From contig JACKKE010000002.1 in the NCBI GenBank assembly GCA_020637595.1, positions 1-64,000 on the forward strand: DNA of 64,000 bases, in the 5' to 3' direction. This document shows, one piece after another, positions 8,409-15,142 of this stretch. The position numbers and the translations under genes were made by a program. The notes under the pieces are model-generated. The model was not told the DNA's origin and made no database searches. It was given only the letters and a program-made list of their open reading frames with translations. Position 1 is the first letter of the stretch. Each line of letters begins with the position of its first letter. The stretch is from Rhodobacter sp. (GTDB lineage Bacteria; Pseudomonadota; Alphaproteobacteria; Rhodobacterales; Rhodobacteraceae).

Positions 8409-10044
8409 TCCAAACATCTTCCCAGTTGCAGAAAGCGTCAGCCACGTCTCCGAAGCCGTGCATTTCAGTATCCGTCACCGTGACGATCTCCGAGGTTTCA
8501 TTTCCCCCAGCTTTTACGCCTCGCGTAGCCCGGCCCACCATTTGGCTGTAGAGAACCAGAGATTTGGTGGGGCGGGCAATGATGGCCGCGCTCGTTTGCG
8601 GTGCATCAAAGCCAGTTGTGAGAACGCCATAGTTGAACATCACAATAGGTTCTGGCGCCTGGCTCTTGAAGCGTCGAATAGCCCGTTCGCGAGCCGCCGG
8701 AGGAGATTCTCCGGTGACGACAAGTGCCTCAGTGCCCCGTGCGAGCATGATGGCTGCCAGCATCCTGGCGTTGGCAACCGATGGGGCAAAGACAATGACG
8801 CGGCGATGGGACGACACGAGTTTCTCGCACTCTGAAATAATCCTGAGGTTTCTTTGTGTGCTTTGACCTAGGCGCTCCAGAACGCTCCCTGGCACATCGA
8901 TCGCCTGTGACAGGCCCTGCATGTCTTCTTGCGATAAATCGAGGCCGGCCTGCACATTCAGTGTCCGGAAGCGCGGACGAGCAAGGTAACCCTCGTCCAT
9001 CAGGTATGTGACCGGGTCGGGGTGGCCCTCGATTTCCAACATTACCTTTTCACGACCGAAGAACTCGGAGAGCTCTTCATCTTTGCTCAAATCATCCCAG
9101 GTTCGTCCCGGAGTGGCCGTCAGGCCTAGCAGACGTGTCGTCGCCCGTTTTGTTGCCAGGGCATCTAGAACGGAGCGGTATGTTGGGGCGATTGCTTGGT
9201 GTGCCTCGTCGATGACAACCAAAGACACCCGATCAGCCAAGGTGAGCAGATCGTTCACTGCGTTCTTTTCCAACGCGGACATCTTTCCCAAGCCGGCGAC
9301 GACGAGCCCGTCCTTGGCGTTAGCGAGATCGACACGTTTGTTTCCCCAAAGCCGCCAAAGCCCGACATCCCTGTTGCCAAGGAAGCGCCACGACTTCTGA
9401 AACTCATCGGCTGCTTGATCGAGAAGCTCTATGTTCTGTGCGAGCCATACGACTAGTGTCGGCTCACTGGCGCTCAGGTGGGATCCGACGAGGTGCATTG
9501 CGGTACGTGTTTTTCCGGCGCCTGTAGGCATGTGCAGGACACCGCGGTGGGGGCCTTCGAAGAGCATCCGCTCAGTGCGCCTTGCCGCCAATCGCTGATG
9601 CTCAAAGAGCCCGTAGCCGACGGGGGCGCGATCATTTCCTGGCAGCTGCGCCCCTGGAGCAGTCGGGTCGTCGACGACACCAAAAAAGGAAAGCAAGGCT
9701 GGGAGGTTCTCTGCGTCCGAGGCAAACTTCAGTGCATCATCGAAAGGGTTTCTCCCGGCTGGAGTCCCGAGTTTTGTGCAAAGTTCGCGCGCTTTCTTCA
9801 GCGGCATCAGAGAAATCACGGCGTTGCGTAACGTATCGTTCATCAGCGTCTCGGCAGGATCCAGCATGTTCACTGCCAGCTCCGTCAATTTCTCTGACAT
9901 GCTGAAACCCGGTTCCAACCCATCCATAATGTCGAGCATTTCGTCAGGAAGAAGGGCTTTGACCCTCCCAGGCTTCGCCAGGCGTAGGAGCTTGGAAAAT
10001 GCAAGACCCGGCGAGTCCAGATCAATGTCTCTATCGGGTGACAT
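8392..10044 (-). CDS. Superfamily 2 DEAH-box helicase/translocase
   Basis: 550 residues. The SF2 core is complete: Q-like region FEHQRLAARR near 147-156, motif I MPTGAGKT at 172-179, motif II DEAH at 279-282, motif III TAT at 309-311, motif V TTGFDAP at 476-482 and motif VI QMVGRATRG at 501-509. About 140 N-terminal residues precede the core and are unassigned. No fused nuclease, methylase or DUF1998 domain is visible. The domain pattern resembles the ResIII/UvrB-like translocases of restriction systems. It is the first gene of the leftward operon, and its start lies 111 bp from the inverted repeat of an IS3-family element, so the native promoter may be shortened or replaced. Confidence 0.9.
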   Translation of the reverse strand: MSPDRDIDLDSPGLAFSKLLRLAKPGRVKALLPDEMLDIMDGLEPGFSMSEKLTELAVNMLDPAETLMNDTLRNAVISLMPLKKARELCTKLGTPAGRNPFDDALKFASDAENLPALLSFFGVVDDPTAPGAQLPGNDRAPVGYGLFEHQRLAARRTERMLFEGPHRGVLHMPTGAGKTRTAMHLVGSHLSASEPTLVVWLAQNIELLDQAADEFQKSWRFLGNRDVGLWRLWGNKRVDLANAKDGLVVAGLGKMSALEKNAVNDLLTLADRVSLVVIDEAHQAIAPTYRSVLDALATKRATTRLLGLTATPGRTWDDLSKDEELSEFFGREKVMLEIEGHPDPVTYLMDEGYLARPRFRTLNVQAGLDLSQEDMQGLSQAIDVPGSVLERLGQSTQRNLRIISECEKLVSSHRRVIVFAPSVANARMLAAIMLARGTEALVVTGESPPAARERAIRRFKSQAPEPIVMFNYGVLTTGFDAPQTSAAIIARPTKSLVLYSQMVGRATRGVKAGGNETSEIVTVTDTEMHGFGDVADAFCNWEDVWNERDC

Positions 10045-10155
10045 GGTCTGCTCGCTGCCCTCTCGATCGATCTTGAACCATTGTTGGTAGGTTACGGTGC
10101 TTCTGAGGAACCTGCTACCGTGAAAGCTCTGTGGATTGGCGTCTTCACCGGCGAT

Positions 10156-10184
10156 TGAATAGCCCCGCGTTTTCTAGACGCCTT
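10156..10184. repeat. Left terminal inverted repeat of the IS3-family element
   Basis: It begins TGAATAGCCCC, ends GACGCCTT, and contains the TAG stop of orfB. Confidence 0.88.
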
Positions 10185-11121
10185 CGGGTCTCAGTCTCCG
10201 CTGCCGTTCGAACTCGACGGGCGACAGCATCCCGTTTCTCGCATGCTTGCGCTTCGGGTTGTAGAACATCTCGATGTAATCGAACACGTCCTGCCGGGCT
10301 TCTTCCCGGGTTTTGTAGGTCCTGCGCCGGATCCGTTCGCGCTTGAGAAGGTTGAAGAAGCTCTCGGCCACCGCGTTGTCGTGGCAGTTACCGCGCCGGC
10401 TCATCGAATGCTCCAGATTGTGGCCCCGCAGGAACGCGGCCCAGTCCAGGCTGGTGAATTGGCTGCCCTGATCCGAATGGATCAGGACCTTCCCCTTGGG
10501 CTTTCGACGCCAGACGGCCATGTGCAGAGCCTCCAACACAACGTCAGTCGTCTGGCGGCTCTGCAACGACCAGCCAACCACGCGGCGCGAGAAAAGATCG
10601 ATGACAACGGCCAGATACGCAAAGCCCTCCTGCGTGCGAATGTAAGTGATATCGGTGACCCAGACCTTGTCCGGCGTGCGCACGTCGAACTGCCGATCCA
10701 GGGTGTTGTCGACAACGACCGACGGCCTGCCGCCATACTTTCCGGGGCGGCACTTATAGCCGATCTGAGCCTTGATCCCGGCCAGCTTGGTGAGACGGGC
10801 CACACGGTTCACGCAGATGCTTTCGCCCTGTTCGATCAGATCGTCGTGCAGCTTGCGGTGACCATAGACCTTGCCGCTCTCTACCCAGGCCTCCTTCAGC
10901 AGCGCTGTCTGCCGTTGATCCTCCTGGGCCCGCTTGCTCAGCGGTGCCTTCAGCCACGCATAGAAGCCGCTCGGCTGAATGCGCAAGCATCGGCACATCG
11001 CCCGCACGGAGAACCTCCCGCGATGCTCGGCCACGAACGCGTATCTCACTTGGCATCCCTGGCGAAATACGCGCTCGCCATTGTCCTCGGACCAATGGCG
11101 GACAATGGCTCGCCCTTTTTT
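10174..11121 (-). CDS. IS3-family transposase OrfB (DDE catalytic part, made by -1 frameshift from OrfA)
   Basis: From the slippery site this frame gives about 315 residues. It contains the HTH_21-like segment (SGFYAWLK, YGHRKLHDDL) and an rve integrase core. The DDE triad is visible as D in VWVTDITYI, D in LIHSDQGSQF and E in NAVAESFFNLLK. Ordinarily OrfB is expressed as an OrfAB fusion by programmed -1 frameshifting. Compared with the usual IS3 layout, about 12 extra residues (around RAIVRHWSEDNG) sit between the slippery codons and the RYAFVAEHRG start of the conserved part. They come from a palindromic insertion. All catalytic residues are intact, so the element may be active. Confidence 0.88.
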   Translation of the reverse strand, partial: KKGRAIVRHWSEDNGERVFRQGCQVRYAFVAEHRGRFSVRAMCRCLRIQPSGFYAWLKAPLSKRAQEDQRQTALLKEAWVESGKVYGHRKLHDDLIEQGESICVNRVARLTKLAGIKAQIGYKCRPGKYGGRPSVVVDNTLDRQFDVRTPDKVWVTDITYIRTQEGFAYLAVVIDLFSRRVVGWSLQSRQTTDVVLEALHMAVWRRKPKGKVLIHSDQGSQFTSLDWAAFLRGHNLEHSMSRRGNCHDNAVAESFFNLLKRERIRRRTYKTREEARQDVFDYIEMFYNPKRKHARNGMLSPVEFERQRRLRPEGV

Positions 11122-11351
11122 AGGATGTCGCGCTCCTCGGTCACCCGCGTCAGCTCCCGCTTCAGACGCCGGATCTCCGCATCCTTCTCTGACTCGCCAG
11201 ACGACGCCTTCGCGAATTTGCGCTTCCACGCATAGAGCGAGTGCGCGCTTACCCCGAGCCGTCGCGACACCTCCGCAACCGGGTAGCCCCGCTCAGTGAT
11301 CTGCGCGACCGCGTCACGCTTGAACTCGTCGCTGAAATTGCCTTTGCCCAT
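11046..11351 (-). CDS. IS3-family transposase OrfA
   Basis: 101 residues. It begins MGKGNFSDEFKRDAV, the HTH_Tnp_1 fold that recognises the terminal repeats, followed by a leucine-zipper-like heptad region (residues about 55-78) used for multimerisation. Family members usually end in a KKATAYFA-like segment. Here, 14 residues (GEPLSAIGPRTMAS) replace the short linker before AYFARDAK. This is an in-frame insertion of the palindromic element described separately. The frame remains open and the stop is preserved. Confidence 0.87.
   Translation of the reverse strand: MGKGNFSDEFKRDAVAQITERGYPVAEVSRRLGVSAHSLYAWKRKFAKASSGESEKDAEIRRLKRELTRVTEERDILKKGEPLSAIGPRTMASAYFARDAK
11074..11111. repeat. Short palindromic insertion, copy A (inside the IS3 orfA/orfB overlap)
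   Basis: It contains nested inverted repeats: GCCATTGTCC (11077-11086) pairs with GGACAATGGC (11100-11109), and the inner GCCATTG pairs with CAATGGC (11093-11099). The sequence aligns with copy B at 11795 at about 31 of 38 positions. It is extra relative to the usual sequence of IS3 OrfA C termini and keeps both frames open. Confidence 0.7.
11115..11121 (-). promoter_or_regulatory. Programmed -1 frameshift site (A AAA AAG) of the IS3 element
   Basis: On the minus strand the OrfA codons read CTA AAA AAG, giving the canonical A-AAA-AAG heptamer. Slipping by -1 enters the OrfB frame as AAA AAA GGG. A 10-bp perfect stem (GCCATTGTCC with GGACAATGGC, 13-nt loop) begins 5 nt 3' of the heptamer, the distance typical of frameshift stimulators. 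Confidence 0.8.
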
Positions 11352-11381
11352 CTCGGCCTCCTTGCCTCAAAATTAGGGAAG

Positions 11382-11410
11382 AAGGCGTCCACGAATCTAG
11401 GGGCTATTCA
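11382..11410. repeat. Right terminal inverted repeat of the IS3-family element
   Basis: The reverse complement reads TGAATAGCCCC at the outer end and GACGCCTT at the inner end, matching the left repeat at 23 of 29 positions. Confidence 0.88.
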
Positions 11411-12005
11411 GTTCGGGGTGTCAGAACGACGGGCGTGTCAGATTGCCGGGGCGGATCGGAAGACGGTCCGTTATCAATCGCAACGCGCCCTGGACACGGC
11501 GCTGCGGGGGCGGTTGCGGGACCTGGCCAATGAACGGCGACGTTCGGGTATCGGCGGCTCAGGCGCGAGGGCGCGCTCTCGGGGATCACCCGCATCTATC
11601 CGCTTTACCGCGAAGAAGGGTTAACCGTCCGTAAACGCAAAGCGCGGCGCAAGGTGCTTGGTACACGGGCCCCGATTCTGAGGGAGGCACAGGCCAATGC
11701 CCGCCCCCTCTCGTCGTTTGCGACGCAAACGACTGCCGGTCGATGGGATCACTGGATTTGGTCCACGACCAGTTCGCCTGCGGACGGCGCTTCAGTCGCC
11801 ATTGGGCTCGAACCAATGGCGCCTCAATGGCTCATTGCTGAACGTCGTGGATGATGTCACGCGCGAGTGCCTGGCGGCGATCCCTGACACGTCGATCTCG
11901 GGCCGCCGCGTGGCGCGCGAGCTGACGGCCCTGATCGAACGCCGCGGCAAACCCGGGATGATCGTCAGCGACAACGTCCTATGTCGGGAAGTTCTGGCCG
12001 CTTAG
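11411..12005 (+). pseudogene. Decayed IS3-type transposase OrfB remnant
   Basis: Conserved pieces of a second IS3-type OrfB are recognisable across shifting frames: SERRACQIAGADRKTVRY at the start, then the equivalent of FGYRRL after a single-base loss near 11546, LYREEGLTVRKRKARRK, the region corresponding to a HDQFACGRRF motif, then NVVDDVTRECLAAIPD and GKPGMIVSDN. It breaks off at VLCREVLAA, before the usual GTEFTS motif. At least two frameshifts and a palindromic insertion (copy B) disable it. The 5' end is missing where the intact IS element abuts. It belongs to a different IS3 subgroup from the intact element. Confidence 0.82.
11795..11837. repeat. Short palindromic insertion, copy B (inside the transposase remnant)
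   Basis: GCCATTGG (11798-11805) and CCAATGGC (11813-11820) form a perfect 8-bp stem with a 7-nt loop. It splits the transposase between the GRRF and LNVVDD coding segments and is homologous to copy A at 11074. The insertion adds a number of bases not divisible by three, so it also breaks the frame. Confidence 0.7.
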
Positions 12006-12350
12006 GTCAGCAGGTCATGGGGCATCCGGTGCTCCTAATACCTTGTTAAGGTTGCCCAGACGGGCTCTGCCGGCAAGAAATGATCTCTTCCATAGCAAAC
12101 ACAGGTTTCGCCCTGCACCTGGCAACCGCAATCACCCGTCCCGCTGCGCAACATGAAAGCTCCGCGCGACGGGGGATCGCTCAAACCGCGCCCAAGGGCG
12201 TAAATGACCAACGGGCTCCGCTCGCAGCTGGATGAAACTTCAGTGGCAGGTCACGAGGCGAGCTGGATCTGGCGGGTGAGCATGGGGCAGACCTGAATCG
12301 GGCCGAAGACGCCAGGCCGGCGCCCTGCAGCGAGGCGGAAGAGGAGAGGG
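12006..12350. other. Intergenic DNA without a recognisable gene
   Basis: 345 bp between the transposase remnant and the AraC-family gene. I see no convincing coding frame, tRNA or terminator. It probably contains the ruins of the element end and the 3' flank of the regulator. Confidence 0.5.
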
Positions 12351-13298
12351 TCAGCGCTGGCCCCGGCGGGCGCGATACTCGACCGGGGGATGGCCGAATT
12401 CGCGCGTGAAGGCCCGGGTGAAGGCGGTGGCGTCGGAATAGCCGACCTCGTAGCCGACGCTTGATACCGCATCGGGCCGGGCCAGCAGCAGTTCCGCCGC
12501 CCGGTGCATGCGCCGCTCGGTCAGCCAGGTCCGGATCGAGACGCCATGCGCGGCCTTGAAATTGCGCTGCAGCGTGTCCACGCCGAGGCCGAGCTCGTCG
12601 GCGAGCTGCGCCATCGAGGGCGGATCGGTATAGCGTTCGTCCAGGATCGCCGCGCAGCGGTGCATCAGCGCCAGCCGCTCGTCCGAGCCGTTCTCGATCG
12701 CCGCGGCCGCGTCGATCGCCTCGAGCGTGCGGTCGAGCATGTCGAGCGCACGCGCCTTGAGCCGCAGCCGCCGCCGGGGCGAGAGCGCGCCGCCCTCCTG
12801 CAGCGCCAGCAGCTCGGCGCCCAGATCCGAGGGTAGCGCATGGTTGCGCACCGCGAATTGCCGCCCGCGGTGGCAGGCCGAATGCAGCCGCGCGAGGTTG
12901 TCCTCGGGGGTGAGCTCGAACTCGCCCAGGAGATCCTTGGCCCATTCCGGCGACAGCACCAGTTGCGTCACGCGGTAATGCGTCGGCTGCTGGAAGGCGA
13001 TGGTCTGCACCTGCTGGCCCTTCAGCGTGAAGACCCGCAGGCTGCGGTCATAGGCCACCGCGTCGCGATGCTTGTAGAACGAGCCGTCGAAGGCACCGAC
13101 GAAGACCGACGAGAGGTTGATGTCGGATTGCTTGACGCGAAACCAGCCCGGCCGGCTGAGCCGCACGTCGACAAAGCGGAACCTGAGCCCGTCCTCGATC
13201 ACCTCGTCCCAGAAACGGCCGCGGGCCGTATCGCGGGCGATGCTCGCCGAATAGTTCAGCCAGTCGCCATTCGGATTGCCGTCGATGATCCGCGCCAT
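12351..13298 (-). CDS. AraC-family transcriptional regulator
   Basis: 315 residues from ATG 13298, preceded by a GGAGGGGGGG-rich ribosome site; the longer upstream frame has no family similarity. The C-terminal 100 residues are the AraC DNA-binding domain with two helix-turn-helices: MAQLADELGLGVDTLQRNFK and the second ending VGYSDATAFTRAFTREFG. The N-terminal 200 residues form a beta-rich effector-binding region of the PchR/AraC-like type. It is divergent from the TRAP operon that starts at 13519, so it most likely activates that operon in response to the imported compound. A perfect tandem 19-bp repeat lies in the shared promoter region. Confidence 0.88.
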   Translation of the reverse strand: MARIIDGNPNGDWLNYSASIARDTARGRFWDEVIEDGLRFRFVDVRLSRPGWFRVKQSDINLSSVFVGAFDGSFYKHRDAVAYDRSLRVFTLKGQQVQTIAFQQPTHYRVTQLVLSPEWAKDLLGEFELTPEDNLARLHSACHRGRQFAVRNHALPSDLGAELLALQEGGALSPRRRLRLKARALDMLDRTLEAIDAAAAIENGSDERLALMHRCAAILDERYTDPPSMAQLADELGLGVDTLQRNFKAAHGVSIRTWLTERRMHRAAELLLARPDAVSSVGYEVGYSDATAFTRAFTREFGHPPVEYRARRGQR

Positions 13299-13389
13299 GC
13301 CGCTGCTGCTCCCCCCCCTCCGGGCTGCGAAAAGCTTAGCAGAGCGCCGCCAAGGCGCAAGCGCGCGCCGGCGGGGCCGGGCTGCCGGC

Positions 13390-13427
13390 GGCCTGCGGCA
13401 ATCGGCAAGGCCTGCGGCAATCGGCAA
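13390..13427. promoter_or_regulatory. Perfect tandem 19-bp direct repeat, candidate AraC operator
   Basis: GGCCTGCGGCAATCGGCAA occurs twice head to tail (13390-13408 and 13409-13427) in the 220-bp divergent region between the regulator and the TRAP operon. AraC-type activators usually bind direct repeats about two helical turns apart, which fits a 19-bp period. Confidence 0.6.
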
Positions 13428-13518
13428 AGCCGCGGCGCTTGTCAGCAAAGGGGCCGGCGGAAAGGCTTGGGCAACTCCGCCGCAACGCTCGGCGGGGATC
13501 ATGTCCCGGGAGGAAACC

Positions 13519-14631
13519 ATGTCATTTCGCATCATCGGCGCGCTCGCCGTGGCGGGCGCGTCGGCGCTCGTCAGCCCCGCTCTGGCCGAGACCATCCGCA
13601 CCGCCAGCGCCTTTGGGCCCAACCACGCCGGGGCCGAGGGCTACCGCATCTTTCTGCAGACGCTCAGCGACGAGACGCACGGCGCATGGACCGGGCGCGA
13701 CTATCCCTCGGGCCTCGTCTCGCCGGGCGAGATGGTCAACGCGCTGCGCGACGGGCTGGTCGATGTGGGCTCGATGCTGATGCCCTATTTCCCCGCCGAA
13801 TTCCGCGACAGCAACTTGCCGGCCGAGCTGGCGCTGCTGGGCACCGACGCGCGCGTCGTCTCGGGGGCGGCGGCGGAATATCTGCTGTCCTGCGCCGAAT
13901 GCATGACCGAATTCACGCAGATCAACCAGATGTATCTGGGCGCGACCGCGACCACGCCCTACCAGATCATCACGGTCAATCCGGTGCGCACGCAGGCCGA
14001 TCTGCAGGGCCTGCGCATCCGCACCGGCGGCGCCGCCTTTAGCCGCTGGGCCGAGCATTTCGGCGCGATCCCGGTGCAGCTGCCGGCGCCCGAGGTCTTC
14101 GAGGGGCTCAGCCAGGGCGTGATCGGCGCGCATTACAACGCCATGAGCGACCTGACCGCCTATAACCTCTACGACCTCGTGCATGGGGTGACCGAGATCA
14201 ACCTCGGCACCTTCAACGGCGTCAGCACCTTCTCGATGCGGTTGGACCTGTGGCAGACGCTGTCGCCCGAAGTCCGCGCGGCCTTCGTGCGCGCCGCGGT
14301 GGTCGGCGAGGCGGCGCTGACCTTCCGCTATATCCACGAGACCGAAGCCGCGCGCGAGCGCGCCATCGCCGCCGGGATCGAGATCATCGAGCCCGACGCG
14401 GAATTCCAGCAGGCGAATGCCGATTTCGTCGCGGCCGATCTGGCGGCGCTTCCGGCGCGGCTGGAATCCCTGGGCATCACCGGCGGGCCCGAGAAGATCG
14501 AGCACTTTCAGCAGCTGGTCGCGCGCTGGCAGGGCCTGGTCGAGGGCGTCGACACGCAAGAGGCCTATGCCGATCTGCTGATGCGCGAGATCTGGTCGCA
14601 TATCGACCTCGCCAACTTCCCGGCGCAGTGA
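13519..14631 (+). CDS. TRAP transporter substrate-binding protein (DctP family)
   Basis: 370 residues from ATG 13519, chosen because GGGAGG sits 5 bp upstream; the ATG at 13501 has no such site. A signal peptide is clear (ALAVAGASALVSPALA followed by ETI), so the protein is periplasmic. The DctP fold shows in NPVRTQADLQGLRIRTGG and the carboxylate-binding arginine region. Two cysteines in LLSCAEC may form a disulfide. It heads an operon with the small and large TRAP membrane subunits, a dehydrogenase and a BKACE. The ligand is therefore probably a hydroxylated or quaternary-ammonium carboxylate. The family is recognised with confidence; the substrate is inferred. Confidence 0.9.
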   Translation: MSFRIIGALAVAGASALVSPALAETIRTASAFGPNHAGAEGYRIFLQTLSDETHGAWTGRDYPSGLVSPGEMVNALRDGLVDVGSMLMPYFPAEFRDSNLPAELALLGTDARVVSGAAAEYLLSCAECMTEFTQINQMYLGATATTPYQIITVNPVRTQADLQGLRIRTGGAAFSRWAEHFGAIPVQLPAPEVFEGLSQGVIGAHYNAMSDLTAYNLYDLVHGVTEINLGTFNGVSTFSMRLDLWQTLSPEVRAAFVRAAVVGEAALTFRYIHETEAARERAIAAGIEIIEPDAEFQQANADFVAADLAALPARLESLGITGGPEKIEHFQQLVARWQGLVEGVDTQEAYADLLMREIWSHIDLANFPAQ

Positions 14632-14636
14632 CCGAC

Positions 14637-15137
14637 ATGCGCCGCCTGATCGACCGTTTCGACCGGGTGCTGGAGATCGCCATCTATACCATCGGCATCC
14701 TGCTGCTGGCGCTGATGATCGTCCAGATCACCGTCGATGTGGTTCTGCGCTCGGCCTTCCACGGTGCCCTTCCCGGCACCGTGGAGATCGTCTCGAACTA
14801 TTACATGGTCGGGCTCAGCTTCCTGCCCATCGTTCTGGCCGAGCGCCAGGGCCGGATGATCGCCGCGAGTTTCCTCTATCCGCGGCTGCCGCGGCCGGGG
14901 AAATTCCTGGCCCGGCTCATCGCCCGGGCGCTGACCGCGGTGATCTTCGGACTGCTGACCTGGCGCAGCTTCCTCGAGGCCTCGGCCAAGACCCGCATCG
15001 GCGCCTTCGCGCTGTCGGGCAGCGACCGCATCACCATCTGGCCGGCCTATTGGGTGCTGCCCGTGGCCTTTGCCCTCGTCACCATCGCCGTCCTGCTTCC
15101 GCCCTCGCGCGCCAGCCAGGCCGCCGCGGAAACCTGA
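14637..15137 (+). CDS. TRAP transporter small membrane subunit (DctQ family)
   Basis: 166 residues. Four hydrophobic helices are visible: about 15-37, 48-66 (VSNYYMVGLSFLPIVLAE), 88-108 and 130-152. DctQ subunits pair with DctM to form the membrane part of TRAP symporters. The ATG lies 5 bp after the DctP stop; a GTG at 14628 overlapping that stop is possible but less likely. Confidence 0.9.
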   Translation: MRRLIDRFDRVLEIAIYTIGILLLALMIVQITVDVVLRSAFHGALPGTVEIVSNYYMVGLSFLPIVLAERQGRMIAASFLYPRLPRPGKFLARLIARALTAVIFGLLTWRSFLEASAKTRIGAFALSGSDRITIWPAYWVLPVAFALVTIAVLLPPSRASQAAAET

Positions 15138-15142
15138 TCGAC

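Larger units (their letters stand above)
10156..11410 (-). mobile_element. Complete IS3-family insertion sequence (about 1255 bp, orfA/orfB)
   Basis: The boundaries come from 29-bp imperfect terminal inverted repeats that both begin TGAATAGCCCC and end GACGCCTT (10156-10184 and 11382-11410; 23 of 29 positions match). The two transposase frames, the A6G slippery site and the orfB stop inside the left repeat are all typical of IS3. No 3-4 bp target duplication is evident: the flanks are cgat on the left and gttc on the right, so the element may have moved by recombination or lost a flank. It lies between the helicase operon and an older transposase remnant. Confidence 0.9.

Noticed and set aside
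5635..10044. DISARM assignment for the helicase and PLD genes
   Set aside because: DISARM needs the DUF1998 protein DrmB and normally a methylase. Neither is present, and a MORC ATPase is.
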